Assembly: GCA_003216435.1 (NCBI GenBank)
Contig: QCIW01000004.1
Coordinates: forward strand, 1-64,000
Direction of reading: 5' to 3'
From: Prochlorococcus sp. AG-402-N21
GTDB lineage: Bacteria; Cyanobacteriota; Cyanobacteriia; PCC-6307; Cyanobiaceae
DNA: 64,000 bases
In this document: positions 27,760 through 38,710 of the stretch, piece after piece
Numbering within the stretch: the first letter of the stretch is position 1
Layout of the letters: each line of letters starts with the position of its first letter
Program-made: the position numbers and the translations under genes
Notes under the pieces: model-generated
The model's input: only the letters and a program-made list of their open reading frames with translations
Database searches by the model: none
What the model was told of the DNA's origin: nothing

Positions 27760-29513
27760 TAGTAATTACTTCCGACTCGACGATGATGTACAGCTGTTTT
27801 AGCTTCTGCATTTGCAACATTACCTTCTTCAACAATTGCATAAATGATCCAATGATCAGGAGTTTCCAGTCTTTGTTTGACTTCACACCCTAGATATGCG
27901 AGCGCATCTCCTAAAACAGGACCACCTTGTGCTAATTCCAAAATTTCTACTCCTTCAAATCTATTTGTGCCAGGAGGGAAGCGTTTGAGAAAATGACGGA
28001 ATAAATGCAAATAATTGTCTTCTTGGAGAACATTAATTACAAATCTATCTCCTACTTGCATTAAGGTTTCGATTGCTCGATCTTTAGCAACAGCCACTGT
28101 TACTCCTGGAGGACTGAAACTAGCTTGACTAACCCAGCTTGCTACCATCGCGCTACTACGTTTACTAGGCCCTTTCCCTTGAGATGCTGTTACTATATAT
28201 AATCCACCACTCAGTCTACCCATAGCTTTTGAGAGATCACCATCTATATTTTTAATAATTTTCAAGTTCTTTTTTCGATTTAATAATTGCCCTAGATCTG
28301 TTCCAGCCTCTTCAAACCTTTGATAGGTATTACTGTCAGGAACACCTTTGACTCTGAGAGGAGCAAAAGCTTCTTTATTACCAAGACTTTTAAGATTATT
28401 TGTAATTACATCAATAGGTTCATCATTACCTCCAAAAGAATCATATACGCCTACCCATTGTTTTGTTTTCATTGCAGCAAGCAACGTCCCAATAGATCTT
28501 TGCAAGTCTGCACTTGGCTTATTTGGCCAGGTAGGAACAACTACAGCATTTGCTTCACTGACAAGTGCTGTTAGTTCTTGAGGATCTGATGCTTGTAGAT
28601 CCACTAATTGGACTTGAGCTTCGGTTTTACCGATTCCGTGTGCAATTGATTGACTAAGTTGATCGGAGAAACCATATTGGCTGACATAACATATTGCGGC
28701 ATAGTTTTCTCCAGCACTTTTTTGATTACTCCAAGTTTTGTAGTGATTAATCCATTGACTTAAATTATATTTAAGTAGTGGGCCATGGCCTACGGCAATA
28801 GTTTTTACTTCAGGAAGGTTATCTATTTTTTTAAGTGCCTGAATAACACTTCGTGCATTAGGTCCCATTAAACAATCATAATAAAATCTAAAATCTTCGA
28901 AAATTAATTCGGGATTACTATCTAAGAGTTCTTCTGAACAATAGTGAAGTCCAAATGCATCACAGGTATAAAGAATATTGGTTCCATGATCAAACGAGAA
29001 AATAGTATCTGGCCAATGAAGATTTGGTGCACTTAAAAATTCAACGTCATGATGAACACCACTTACTGAATTGATTCCTAAATCAAGGTGATCACCACTT
29101 TTAACTGCAATAGACTTGAAAGGTCTATGGACTTGATCTTCTAAGAATTTAATAGCTACTTTCGAGGCGACAATTTCAATTTCAGGATTTAGGTCTAGAA
29201 GATCACTTATTAATCCGGAGTGATCAGGCTCGGTGTGACTCACTATTAGAAAATCAATTGCCTTAGGATCCTGTTCTTTGATTAATGCTTGAAACCAAAG
29301 TTCTTTAAATTTCAGATGACTCGTATCGATTAGTGCTGTTTTGTTTCCTTTGATAATGAAGCTATTGTATGTGGTGCCATTTCTAAGACCAAATTCGATA
29401 TCAAACCTACTTCGATCCCAATCAAGTGATCTGATGGTTAGGGTGTCTTTTTCGATTACATCGCATTGCAGGGATAATTTTTGATTAATTGTATTTGTTC
29501 TGCTAGCTGTCAT
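27759..29513 (-). CDS. flv3: Flavodiiron protein Flv3-type (complete diiron site)
   Basis: 584 aa, same three-domain plan as its neighbour. The metal ligands are intact: H93-T-E95-P-D97-H98, with further His in APNLHWPDTIFSFD and GHGPLL. The flavodoxin loop YVSQYGFSDQLSQSIAHG and the C-terminal reductase domain (AMGRLSGGLYIVTASQG onward) are present. It is first in the flv3-flv1 operon. Together the two form the heteromeric oxygen photoreductase; Flv3 assignment rests on the complete ligand set. Confidence 0.93.
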   Translation of the reverse strand: MTASRTNTINQKLSLQCDVIEKDTLTIRSLDWDRSRFDIEFGLRNGTTYNSFIIKGNKTALIDTSHLKFKELWFQALIKEQDPKAIDFLIVSHTEPDHSGLISDLLDLNPEIEIVASKVAIKFLEDQVHRPFKSIAVKSGDHLDLGINSVSGVHHDVEFLSAPNLHWPDTIFSFDHGTNILYTCDAFGLHYCSEELLDSNPELIFEDFRFYYDCLMGPNARSVIQALKKIDNLPEVKTIAVGHGPLLKYNLSQWINHYKTWSNQKSAGENYAAICYVSQYGFSDQLSQSIAHGIGKTEAQVQLVDLQASDPQELTALVSEANAVVVPTWPNKPSADLQRSIGTLLAAMKTKQWVGVYDSFGGNDEPIDVITNNLKSLGNKEAFAPLRVKGVPDSNTYQRFEEAGTDLGQLLNRKKNLKIIKNIDGDLSKAMGRLSGGLYIVTASQGKGPSKRSSAMVASWVSQASFSPPGVTVAVAKDRAIETLMQVGDRFVINVLQEDNYLHLFRHFLKRFPPGTNRFEGVEILELAQGGPVLGDALAYLGCEVKQRLETPDHWIIYAIVEEGNVANAEAKTAVHHRRVGSNY

Positions 29514-29676
29514 AGCCTGCTATCTGGTTTTTATGTTGGAGAAATAGCTCTGGATTTTCAAGGCAGTTATGCCATGGTTATAAATACCTAGAGAGCATTT
29601 AAGTAGTTTAAGTCACATGCAGTCTAAAAGTGGCAAGTTCTTTCAGAGACACTCAATTTTTTATTTTTTTGCTTAT

Positions 29677-30585
29677 TTAGATTGTTTCTTTTGTACTCAT
29701 AGCTTGAATCATTGCATGCTGGGAAAACTTTTCTCCTTCTTTGTGAAGATGATTCAGAAATTTTTCTTGAGCATTAGGATATTTGGGATCTTCCGCTAGA
29801 GGGAGAACTCCGGCCGAATTTAGTCCGGTGTTTCCGTCTACTGAAGATGTAATCACTACTAAGTCTGCATTGAGATTTCCTTCGTATTTCCACCACATAC
29901 TCGGATTGAGGATCGCTGAATGAGGGGCTTTAGAGCTTTCTTCATGAAGATTTTTTGTGTAATCATAATTTGACGATTCTTTTAGTTTCTTTCTTATAAT
30001 TGCATCCAGTAATTTTCTACGTTGATCAGCAAGATCACTTAGTAATCTTGCCCTAGATCTTCCTCTTAACTGGAAAAGCACAAATGGGTCTTCACGAAAT
30101 CTTTCACCCATTAAAAAATAAATAGCGCTTATATGTTTACACGGATTAGCTTTATCAGGACAATTACATTCACTTCTCACCTCCTGTAGCTTAAAAGGAA
30201 ATAATCTTTTTCCGCTAGCTGCAAAAGCCCTTTCAATATCTGAGGGCATGATTCCAGCGAGTAATTGAGCTGACCAACGTGCTTTTTGAGTTAATGCTTC
30301 TAGCACGTATAGCCAGTCTTCGTCACTAAGGACATCAAGCCATAATTTGATTTTGTATGGGTCTTCTCCTGTTCCTTGCACTCGAGCATGTACTCTTCTT
30401 CCTTCGAATCTAATAGAGGTGACATTGCCTTCTCTTGCGTAACTCCACGCTCTCTCTAATCTCTTTTTAAAACGATAAGAGTTAATTAATTCCATCCATT
30501 GTTCTACCCACCATGTTTGTTTGCCTAAACCTTCTTCACCCAAGGCAGTATTGATATCAGAATTGTTTGCAGAAATATTACTCAT
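29677..30585 (-). CDS. SWIM zinc-finger protein
   Basis: 302 aa. The SWIM motif CNCPDKANPCKHISAIYFL (CxCx..CxH, about 135-153) is clear. An Arg/Trp-rich N-terminus (WWVEQWMELINSYRFKKRLERAW) and a helical region after the finger complete it. In bacteria such proteins are commonly encoded next to a SNF2 helicase, as here: the helicase gene ends 3 bp upstream. The pair probably acts on DNA or protein complexes together; function is unknown. Confidence 0.87.
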   Translation of the reverse strand: MSNISANNSDINTALGEEGLGKQTWWVEQWMELINSYRFKKRLERAWSYAREGNVTSIRFEGRRVHARVQGTGEDPYKIKLWLDVLSDEDWLYVLEALTQKARWSAQLLAGIMPSDIERAFAASGKRLFPFKLQEVRSECNCPDKANPCKHISAIYFLMGERFREDPFVLFQLRGRSRARLLSDLADQRRKLLDAIIRKKLKESSNYDYTKNLHEESSKAPHSAILNPSMWWKYEGNLNADLVVITSSVDGNTGLNSAGVLPLAEDPKYPNAQEKFLNHLHKEGEKFSQHAMIQAMSTKETI

Positions 30586-30588
30586 GAA

Positions 30589-33500
30589 TTAATTTTCTTC
30601 TAATGCAACTAAGTTTTGTAATTCATTGACACTGAGTTTCCCTAACCATTCTTCACCTGAACCAATTATTTCTTCTGCTAGTTGCTCTTTATTTCTGATC
30701 ATTTGATCAATTTTTTCCTCGACTGAGCTACTAGTGACGAATTTATGTACCATGACACGATTTGTTTGTCCTATTCTATAAGCTCGATCGGTTGCTTGAT
30801 TTTCTACTGCTGGGTTCCACCAACGATCAATATGAAATACATGACTCGCTCGAGTTAGATTTAGCCCTACACCACCTGTTTTTAACGATAGTAAAAATAT
30901 TTGTGGACCTCTAGGATCTTTTTGAAAACGATCTACCATTAATTGCCGCTTATTTTTGGAAATAGCTCCATGTAGAAAAGGGACTTCACATTTCCAATGG
31001 TTTTCCATGAAGGTTTTTAGTAGATGTCCCCATTCGGCAAATTGAGTAAACAGGAGAACTCTATCTCCAGCCTCTATAACCTCTTCTAGAATCTCTACTA
31101 AACGAAGAAGTTTTGTTGAACGATTTATAAAATTTTGATTTATATTTTTTTCTTTCAGTGCTAGTGCAGGATGATTACAAATTTGCTTGAGACGAGTTAA
31201 TAAACCTAGAACTTTACCTTGACGTTGACCTTTCGGTGATGTTGCAATTTCATCAAAAGTTTGCTCAACTGTTTTCTTATAAAGAAGTCTTTGTTCCTCG
31301 CTTAGGCCTACCCATTCTGTCAATTCTATTTTGTCGGGCAAATCAGATATTACTGATTTATCAGTTTTTAATCTTCTAAGAATGAAAGGACTGACTCTTG
31401 CTTTGAGATCCTTGAGAGAAGAGATATCTCCATATTGTTCTATTGGTAATTGATACCTTTGGCGAAAAAAGTTATCCTCTCCTAATACTTTAGGATTTAA
31501 GAAATTCATTAGCGACCAAAGCTCGCTAATTCGATTTTCAACAGGAGTACCAGTTAAAGCGATGCGAAATCGTTTGTTTTTAATTTGTTTTGCAATATTT
31601 CGTGTGGCCAGACTTTGCTTTGCTTTTGGGTTTTTTATCGCTTGTGCTTCATCAATGACAACTCCTTGCCAATCAATTGTTTCTAGAAGTTCACGATCTC
31701 TTTGAACAAGGCCATAAGTTGTAAGGACTAGATTAACTCCTTTTAGAATTTTTTTGAGTGATATCTCGTTCGAGCATCTTTTAGGTCCATAATGCTCGTA
31801 TACTTTCAGATGAGGTGTAAAAGATAGCGCTTCTCGTCTCCAATTAGTGAGTACAGAGGTTGGTGCTATCAGTAATACAGGCCGTTTTAATTCTTTTTCT
31901 GCGTTTAGATATTGAAGGAATGCCAACAGTTCAATAGTCTTTCCTAGTCCCATATCATCAGCAAGGCAAGCACCTTGATCAAAACGATGGAGGAAGGCAA
32001 GCCACCCCAATCCTCGTTCTTGATATGGCCTTAACTGTCCATGAAATCCCTCTGGTGCAGGCAATGGATCAGGTGATTTTGCTTGATGATATTGGTCTAG
32101 GACATTTTGTAGTCTTGGACCTGCATCAAATTTATGTACTGGTAGCTTTTTAAATGTATTACCATCAGTTGCAGTGAGCCTTAATGCATCATCTAAACTA
32201 ATTTCTGGAGATGTCCGAATAAATGTCTCTGCATTTTTTAGATCATTAGGACGTAACTCCAACCATGCTCCCTTATGTTGAACTAGGGGACTTTTTTTAT
32301 GTTCAAGTTTTTCAAGTTCTTTGAGCGTTAATGTAATGCCACCAATCATTAATTCCCAGCTCCAGTCCAGTGCTTCCCCCAGAGTAAATCCGGTAGATTT
32401 ATCGGATAGCTCAGCTTTAATTGCTAACCCTAGTCTACTTGCTAGTCCACCAGATAAACTTTGAGGAAGTTCAACCCCAACTCCAATATCACGCAGTTTA
32501 GAAGTAGCTGTTCTTACTAAAATAAAAGCTTCTGCGGGAGAAAGTACCATTGACTCTGGAGTGGCATCTTCTAGCCCTCGTCCTATGGGTTCAAATATTG
32601 TAAGTGCTCTACCTAGTCCTTCTAAAAGTATTTCACTAGGTTGATCTACTTTAATTTCTCCAAGTTGTAGAACTCCTGATCCTGAAGCCCATGCACTTGC
32701 TGCAGGTACTTTTAATGAATGATCTGCTTCTGCTTGAAGGGAGAAATTTAATCTCCATAGATCTTCTCCAATTTTTGGAGTAAATAGCTCTAGACATGCT
32801 CTTGCAGGTGCAACATTCCCAGTAATACTTTCTCTCCAGTGATTACTAGCTTTAGCGAGTCGTTCGATATCTTCTTCTGGAAGAGAAATGATCCCTGAAT
32901 AGGAACTTAATGATTCTTGCCAAGTTAAAAGTAAGGGATCTAGGCCTTCTATATCTGGTTCAAATTGTGTTCGTAGTTGAGCATCTACTAAATCTTGAAG
33001 TAGATTAGCAACTCTTAGACGTCCACTTCTAGGTCGACATGAAGCAATAGGATTAGCTTCTCTCATCGCTTCAGGACGTAATCTTGTTGTCCTATTATTT
33101 CTTCTTCCAGCAGGTTCTCTCCATGGAAGCGCACAGGTTGCAACAAGAGGAAGACTGGATGCAAGTTCTTCTAATCTTCTTCTATCATCTTCTCTATTTA
33201 AGATAGGAACCCATCGTGCTCTATGAGGGTAGCCTGCACCTTTACTTAATTCAACTTGTGGTAGCCATCGCCCCCGAGCGATTAGGCTTAAGGCCCAACG
33301 CTCTAAATGACTCCACCAGCGAATTTCTTCTCCAAGATCTGGGTGCTTTCCTGATAAGGGTAGTTTAGATAACCATTCTGCGGTCATTGCAGGATCAATT
33401 GCCAATCCCTCTACTTGCCATGGCCACCATTCGCAATTTTTTGGAATAGGTTCACCCGCTTGTAATGGAAGACCTGTCCATTTCAGTCCATGGTCACCTT

Positions 33501-33753
33501 GTTTTTTTATCGGTTGACTAGGGAGAGTAAGACAAGCACTAGAATCAATTATTCCGTTGGGTAATAGATTTATTTCTTGCAACCATGTGCGCAGCTCTTT
33601 TATATCTAAAGAGAAAGGATGCTTAGCTGGAGTTATATTCGGACCATTTGGAGAAGCAACCCGCCAGGTATCTGCCCACACAAGCATTGCTGGACGACCA
33701 GAACTTTTTGGAGTTCGTATAGCTGGAAGCCATGTGGCGTGCAGGAGACTCAT
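30589..33753 (-). CDS. SNF2/RapA-family helicase-like ATPase
   Basis: 1054 aa. A long N-terminal region (1-560) typical of bacterial HepA-like proteins includes the SNF2-associated domain (about 470-560). The ATPase core begins at LRPYQERGLGWLAFL. It has Walker A DDMGLGKT, the DEAQ box (VVIDEAQAIKN), LTGTPVENR, and the C-terminal lobe with LLSLKTGGVGLNL and ATDRAYRIGQ. It is a DNA translocase or remodeler. It is co-oriented with the SWIM gene and starts 4 bp inside the stop of a small upstream frame. Confidence 0.92.
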   Translation of the reverse strand: MSLLHATWLPAIRTPKSSGRPAMLVWADTWRVASPNGPNITPAKHPFSLDIKELRTWLQEINLLPNGIIDSSACLTLPSQPIKKQGDHGLKWTGLPLQAGEPIPKNCEWWPWQVEGLAIDPAMTAEWLSKLPLSGKHPDLGEEIRWWSHLERWALSLIARGRWLPQVELSKGAGYPHRARWVPILNREDDRRRLEELASSLPLVATCALPWREPAGRRNNRTTRLRPEAMREANPIASCRPRSGRLRVANLLQDLVDAQLRTQFEPDIEGLDPLLLTWQESLSSYSGIISLPEEDIERLAKASNHWRESITGNVAPARACLELFTPKIGEDLWRLNFSLQAEADHSLKVPAASAWASGSGVLQLGEIKVDQPSEILLEGLGRALTIFEPIGRGLEDATPESMVLSPAEAFILVRTATSKLRDIGVGVELPQSLSGGLASRLGLAIKAELSDKSTGFTLGEALDWSWELMIGGITLTLKELEKLEHKKSPLVQHKGAWLELRPNDLKNAETFIRTSPEISLDDALRLTATDGNTFKKLPVHKFDAGPRLQNVLDQYHQAKSPDPLPAPEGFHGQLRPYQERGLGWLAFLHRFDQGACLADDMGLGKTIELLAFLQYLNAEKELKRPVLLIAPTSVLTNWRREALSFTPHLKVYEHYGPKRCSNEISLKKILKGVNLVLTTYGLVQRDRELLETIDWQGVVIDEAQAIKNPKAKQSLATRNIAKQIKNKRFRIALTGTPVENRISELWSLMNFLNPKVLGEDNFFRQRYQLPIEQYGDISSLKDLKARVSPFILRRLKTDKSVISDLPDKIELTEWVGLSEEQRLLYKKTVEQTFDEIATSPKGQRQGKVLGLLTRLKQICNHPALALKEKNINQNFINRSTKLLRLVEILEEVIEAGDRVLLFTQFAEWGHLLKTFMENHWKCEVPFLHGAISKNKRQLMVDRFQKDPRGPQIFLLSLKTGGVGLNLTRASHVFHIDRWWNPAVENQATDRAYRIGQTNRVMVHKFVTSSSVEEKIDQMIRNKEQLAEEIIGSGEEWLGKLSVNELQNLVALEEN

Positions 33754-33857
33754 AACTGCAACGCAAAAATTGTCCTTAGGGTTTTGCCGGCCAAGGCTAA
33801 CTTTACCAAAGGAGTGCTTTTATAATCATTACAGGTCAAGGGTTCTTGCGTCATCAT
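33750..33857 (-). CDS. Possible 35-aa gene overlapping the SNF2 start
   Basis: The frame starts with ATG ATG at 33857 and ends in TGA at 33750, overlapping the helicase ATG as ATGA. It encodes MMTQEPLTCNDYKSTPLVK and then a helical tail ending FALQL. Codon use is ordinary and the overlap geometry is that of a coupled operon. It may be a small protein of the SNF2/SWIM unit or a leader peptide. I do not recognise it. The rest of the spacer to alaS (33858-34078) shows no gene. Confidence 0.45.
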   Translation of the reverse strand: MMTQEPLTCNDYKSTPLVKLALAGKTLRTIFALQL

Positions 33858-34078
33858 ATTTGATGCACTAAAGAGTTTATTTTTTTCTAGATTTACTGTC
33901 ACTATTGCAGAATTCACATTTTTGATTTCTAACCGATTTTTTTGTAATTTATGAATACGATTTTATAGAACCTTTATGAACTAAATCTCCAAACCTCAAT
34001 ATCATTTGAGTTATAGAATGATGTTGATGGATGATAATTAAAAATTATGCCCCTACACTTTTTATATTCTTGTAAGTT

Positions 34079-36742
34079 ATGACTGATAGAGAATCTTTGA
34101 CTTCAAATAATTCACGACCATTGACTGGTGAACAGATTCGTAATGCTTTTATTCAATTTTATGCAGATAGAGGACACAAGGTTGTTCCTAGCGCATCTTT
34201 AGTACCTGATGATCCAACTGTACTTCTTACAATTGCTGGAATGTTGCCTTTTAAGCCAGTCTTTTTAGGCCAAGAGGCACGACCTGCTGCAAGAGCTACT
34301 AGTTGTCAAAAATGTATTCGCACCAATGATATTGAGAACGTTGGAAAAACTGCAAGACATCATACTTTTTTTGAGATGCTTGGTAATTTCTCTTTTGGAG
34401 ATTATTTCAAAAAAGAGGCAATTCAGTGGGCATGGGAATTAAGTACCAAAATTTTTGGATTAGATACAAAGAATCTAGTTGTTAGTGTATTTGAGGAAGA
34501 TGAAGAAGCGGAGTTGATTTGGCGGGATGTTGTTGGTGTCCATCCTCAACGAATTATTCGTATGGGAGAAGAAGATAATTTTTGGTCTTCTGGAGCTACT
34601 GGGCCCTGTGGCCCTTGTTCAGAAATTTATTATGATTTTAAACCTGAATTAGGAAATGTAGGCATTGATTTAGAAGATGACACCAGATTTATAGAGTTTT
34701 ATAATCTTGTTTTCATGCAATTCAATCGAGATGCTCAAGGTGTTTTAATCCCTTTATCGAATTGCAATATTGATACTGGCATGGGTCTTGAAAGGATGGC
34801 TCAGATATTGCAAGGTGTTCCAAATAATTACGAAACAGATTTAATATATCCTTTGATAAAACAAGTGGCATCACTACTTAATATTGACTATCAAACTGCA
34901 GATAATCGCTCCAAAACATCTCTAAAAATTATTGGAGATCACAGCCGAGCAGTTGTATTGTTAATTGCTGATGGAGTTAGTTCAAGCAATCTTGGAAGAG
35001 GTTATATTTTGCGACGTCTCATACGCAGAATGGTAAGGCATGGACGACTACTTGGAATTGAAGAATCATTTTTGACACAACTAGGTGAGACAACCATTAA
35101 TTTAATGAAAAATTCTTACCCGGAATTACTAGAAAGACATGATTTAATACTTGGGGAACTCAGTACAGAAGAACTTCGATTTCTAGAAACACTTGAACGA
35201 GGAGAGCGATTATTAGATCAAATTATCGCAGGAGGGTCAAATGAAATAACTGGCCTCCAAGCATTTGAATTATATGACACTTATGGATTTCCTCTTGAAT
35301 TAACAGAGGAGATCGCCCAAGAAAAAAATATTTTAGTTGACATAAAAGGCTTTGATGATGAGATGAAAAAGCAACGTCAGCGAGCGAAGGATGCTGCGAT
35401 TAGTATTGATCTTACAGTTCAGGGAGCTATTGAAAAACTTGCATCCTCAAGTTCAGAAACTAATTTCAAAGGTTATCAAGATTTAGAATGTAGGAGTTCT
35501 GTATTGTCTATTTTAATTGACGGCCAGATATCAGACGTAGCTTCAGCCGGGGATAATGTGCAATTGATCTTAGATAATACCCCGTTTTATGGGGAATCCG
35601 GTGGACAAAGAGGTGATATTGGAAGTTTAACAGGAGAAAACTTATTCGTTGATATTTATAATGTGACTCGAGAAAAAAAAGTTTTTATTCATTCTGGAAT
35701 AATTAAAAAAGGAGTTTTGAAAGTGGGTCAATTAATTACTGCTAAAGTTGATAATCATACTCGATCTTGCGCAAAAGCTAATCATACAGCGACTCATCTA
35801 TTGCAGTCAGCATTGAAATTAACTATTGATTCTAGTGTTGGACAAAGAGGTTCTTTAGTTGCATTTGATCGACTTAGATTTGATTTTAATTCTCCTTCAC
35901 CTGTCAATCCCTCTCAATTAAGAGAGATAGAAACACTTATAAATCAATGGATTCTTGAAGACCATCCAATTATTGTGGATACAATGCCTATCGATAAAGC
36001 GCTTAATGCTGGAGCATTAGCAATGTTTGGAGAAAAATATGGAGATATAGTACGTGTCGTAGACGTTCCAGGAGTTTCTATGGAGCTATGTGGTGGTACT
36101 CATGTCTCAAATACTTCTGAATTAGGTATTTTTAAAATTATTAACGAAGCAGGCATAGCTTCTGGCATTAGGCGAATAGAAGCTGTTGCTGGCCCTTCAG
36201 CCTTTACTTATTTAAATGAACGAGACCTTATCGTTAAGGAATTAAGTGAATTATTTAAATCACAACCTAATGAAATAGTCCAAAGGGTTATAGCTTTGCA
36301 GGATGAGATTAAGGCAATAGATAAGGATTTCACTTCTACTAAAAGAGAACTAGCTTTTGCAAGAGTCTTATCTTTAGCTAAGGATGTGATCTCACAAGGT
36401 GACAGTCAATTTTTAGTTCAGCGTCTTGATGGGATAGATGGTACTTCTCTTCAGTCTGCAGCAGTTACTTTACTCAATGAATTAGGCGAGAACACAGCTC
36501 TTATTTTTGGAGGAATCCCAAACCCTAGTGATCCAGAGAAAATAATCCTTGTAGCTGCATTTGGCTCTCAAGTAATTACTCAGGGTTTACATGCAGGGAA
36601 GTTTATTAGTGGAATTGCTAAAGCTTGTGGTGGTGGTGGTGGTGGTCGACCGAATTTAGCTCAAGCAGGAGGACGTGATGCTAAAGCTCTCAATAGTGTG
36701 TTAGACACAGCAAGAGAAGATTTACGTGGAATTTTCAGTTGA
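34079..36742 (+). CDS. alaS: Alanyl-tRNA synthetase
   Basis: 887 aa class II synthetase. Motif 1/2 region SASLVPDDPTVLLTIAGM, CIRTNDIENVGKTARHHTFFEMLGNFSFGD-type core, and GRGYILRRLIRRM are readable. The editing domain has zinc ligands in NHTATHLLQ and MELCGGTHV. The C-Ala domain ends with ACGGGGGGRPNLAQAGG (about 855-872). Full length for the family. It is monocistronic, with speA converging 6 bp downstream. Confidence 0.97.
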   Translation: MTDRESLTSNNSRPLTGEQIRNAFIQFYADRGHKVVPSASLVPDDPTVLLTIAGMLPFKPVFLGQEARPAARATSCQKCIRTNDIENVGKTARHHTFFEMLGNFSFGDYFKKEAIQWAWELSTKIFGLDTKNLVVSVFEEDEEAELIWRDVVGVHPQRIIRMGEEDNFWSSGATGPCGPCSEIYYDFKPELGNVGIDLEDDTRFIEFYNLVFMQFNRDAQGVLIPLSNCNIDTGMGLERMAQILQGVPNNYETDLIYPLIKQVASLLNIDYQTADNRSKTSLKIIGDHSRAVVLLIADGVSSSNLGRGYILRRLIRRMVRHGRLLGIEESFLTQLGETTINLMKNSYPELLERHDLILGELSTEELRFLETLERGERLLDQIIAGGSNEITGLQAFELYDTYGFPLELTEEIAQEKNILVDIKGFDDEMKKQRQRAKDAAISIDLTVQGAIEKLASSSSETNFKGYQDLECRSSVLSILIDGQISDVASAGDNVQLILDNTPFYGESGGQRGDIGSLTGENLFVDIYNVTREKKVFIHSGIIKKGVLKVGQLITAKVDNHTRSCAKANHTATHLLQSALKLTIDSSVGQRGSLVAFDRLRFDFNSPSPVNPSQLREIETLINQWILEDHPIIVDTMPIDKALNAGALAMFGEKYGDIVRVVDVPGVSMELCGGTHVSNTSELGIFKIINEAGIASGIRRIEAVAGPSAFTYLNERDLIVKELSELFKSQPNEIVQRVIALQDEIKAIDKDFTSTKRELAFARVLSLAKDVISQGDSQFLVQRLDGIDGTSLQSAAVTLLNELGENTALIFGGIPNPSDPEKIILVAAFGSQVITQGLHAGKFISGIAKACGGGGGGRPNLAQAGGRDAKALNSVLDTAREDLRGIFS

Positions 36743-36748
36743 GTTTGT

Positions 36749-38710
36749 TTATTCTTGAAGATAAGTACTATTTCTTAGACTAATTTCAATATGTTCCATG
36801 AGTTTTTGAGCATCTTTTATTCTTAGAGTACCCTTTTGGATTGCAGATTCACTAGCTATTCGGAGTCTTTCAAGTAGTTGATCTGGATTGTGCTCTGTGG
36901 CTTTTAGTACATCGGCTTTTGTATCTTCCCGCACTACATGTTCTACTTTATATCCACCTTCGTTTGTTAAACGTACATGCACTGCATTAGTACTTCCAAA
37001 GAGGTTGTGTAGATTTCCCATGACTTCTTGATAGGCTCCACTGAGAAACATACCTATCAAATAATCTTCATTATCTTTTAGATCATGTAGTTCAAGTAAG
37101 GGCTTGACTTGACCATTGTCAATAAATTGACTTAGCTTTCCGTCGGAGTCACAAGTAAGGTCTGCAAAATCTCCAAGGTGTGTAGGTTTTTCATTGAGTC
37201 TATGTATAGGCATGATTGGGAATAATTGATCGATTGCCCATGTATCTGGTGCCGAGCGAAATATTGAAAGATTTGCGTAATATGTTCCAGCTAGATTATA
37301 GCTAAGTGTTTTGAGTTCTTTAGGAATTAGAGAGGTATCTATATTTGGTAGACGTTCTACTAATGCCTTGGCGCAAGCCCAAGTTAGTTGTTCAGCAGTT
37401 CCTCGTTCAAGTAAATTAATATAGCCCAACCTAAATGCTACAAGGCTGTCTTCTTTAAATTTCAGCGCATCATTCCAGGTTTCTTGAAGCTTGGATATAT
37501 CAGATTCAGAAGTCTGTGGAATAGATTTGATTAATTTCAAGGTGGCCCTAAGATTTTTTATTATTAGACATTCTTTTTCTTGTGGTAAAGGATTTTCAGA
37601 GGGAACCAAACTTTTACCAAGGATATTAAAAATCAGTATAGAGAAATGACTTGCTATAGCTCTTCCACTTTCGCTAATAAGAGTTGGACATTCTATGTTC
37701 TTAGATTCACAACATTCTTGTATTGTTGCCACTACATCATTTGCATAATTTTGTAATGAATAGTTTGTAGATGCTGTCGTCGCTGTACGACTACCATCAT
37801 AGTCAACTCCTAGTCCACCCCCAACATCCAGAAAGCCCATTGGAGCGCCAAGTCGAACTAGTTCGATATAGATTTGTCCGGCTTCTTGGAGTGCATCTTT
37901 AAGGATAGCTATGTCATTAATTTGACTGCCAACATGGAAATGCAGTAGCTTCAGTTCTTTTAAAAGGTTGGAATTCGTGAGTTGATCAATTGTAGTGAGA
38001 ATTTCTGGTATTGATAGTCCAAATTTTGACTTTTCACCGATCGATTTTCCCCAGCGACCACTATTATTAGTAGATAATTTTGCTCTAATTCCTATTAATG
38101 GTGCGGCACCGAGTTCCTTACTGGCTGAGATGATCCGTTCTACTTCATCTGCTTGTTCAATCACAACTACGGGTTGTTTCCCAAGTTTTCTTGCTAAAAT
38201 TATTGTCTCTATATATCTTTTATCCTTATAGCCATTGCAAATCAATAATGCTTTTGGATCATTCATTAAAGACAAAGCAATTAGTAATTCCGCTTTACTT
38301 CCTACTTCAAGTCCAAAATGCCACTGTTGCCCACATGTGATTAATTCTTCTACTACATGTCGCTGTTGATTACATTTAATGGGGTAAACCCCTTGATAAT
38401 TCCCTGTATAATTGTATTCTCGAATAGCTTTTAGAAAGGTTTCGTTGATACGTTCTAGCCTGTCTTCTAGAATGTCATCAAGGCGAATTAATAAAGGGAG
38501 CTTTAGATTTCTTCCTTCTAATTCTTTAACTAAATCATAAAGATCTAATGATTTGCTTTCATTAACTTTGGGCTTAATGCTTATATTCCCTTGAGCGTTT
38601 ATGGAGAAATATTGCTCTCCCCACCGCTCAATTCCATATAGAGAAGAGCTGTCTGAGACTGTCCAAGTCTTGTGATTCTTAGCAAAATCTATTTTTTCAG
38701 GAATTTTAAT
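36749..38710 (-). CDS. speA: Biosynthetic arginine decarboxylase, probable ATT start
   Basis: Arginine decarboxylase (PLP, fold III) makes agmatine for polyamine synthesis. The first conventional start codon is a TTG at 38275 giving 508 aa, which would lose the barrel's first part including the PLP lysine. The frame is open upstream to TAG 38738-38740 and reads convincing SpeA sequence from ATT 38710. It includes [24 protein letters not shown] and [10 protein letters not shown], with the PLP lysine at about residue 112. From ATT the protein is 653 aa, the family length. No ATG, GTG or TTG exists between the TAG and 38275. Downstream signatures include LHFHVGSQI and [14 protein letters not shown]. 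Confidence 0.88.
   Translation of the reverse strand: MKIPEKIDFAKNHKTWTVSDSSSLYGIERWGEQYFSINAQGNISIKPKVNESKSLDLYDLVKELEGRNLKLPLLIRLDDILEDRLERINETFLKAIREYNYTGNYQGVYPIKCNQQRHVVEELITCGQQWHFGLEVGSKAELLIALSLMNDPKALLICNGYKDKRYIETIILARKLGKQPVVVIEQADEVERIISASKELGAAPLIGIRAKLSTNNSGRWGKSIGEKSKFGLSIPEILTTIDQLTNSNLLKELKLLHFHVGSQINDIAILKDALQEAGQIYIELVRLGAPMGFLDVGGGLGVDYDGSRTATTASTNYSLQNYANDVVATIQECCESKNIECPTLISESGRAIASHFSILIFNILGKSLVPSENPLPQEKECLIIKNLRATLKLIKSIPQTSESDISKLQETWNDALKFKEDSLVAFRLGYINLLERGTAEQLTWACAKALVERLPNIDTSLIPKELKTLSYNLAGTYYANLSIFRSAPDTWAIDQLFPIMPIHRLNEKPTHLGDFADLTCDSDGKLSQFIDNGQVKPLLELHDLKDNEDYLIGMFLSGAYQEVMGNLHNLFGSTNAVHVRLTNEGGYKVEHVVREDTKADVLKATEHNPDQLLERLRIASESAIQKGTLRIKDAQKLMEHIEISLRNSTYLQE

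Noticed and set aside
33557-33871. A 104-codon plus-strand frame over the SNF2 start
   Set aside because: It is antisense to the helicase, with Cys/Ser-rich composition typical of a shadow frame.
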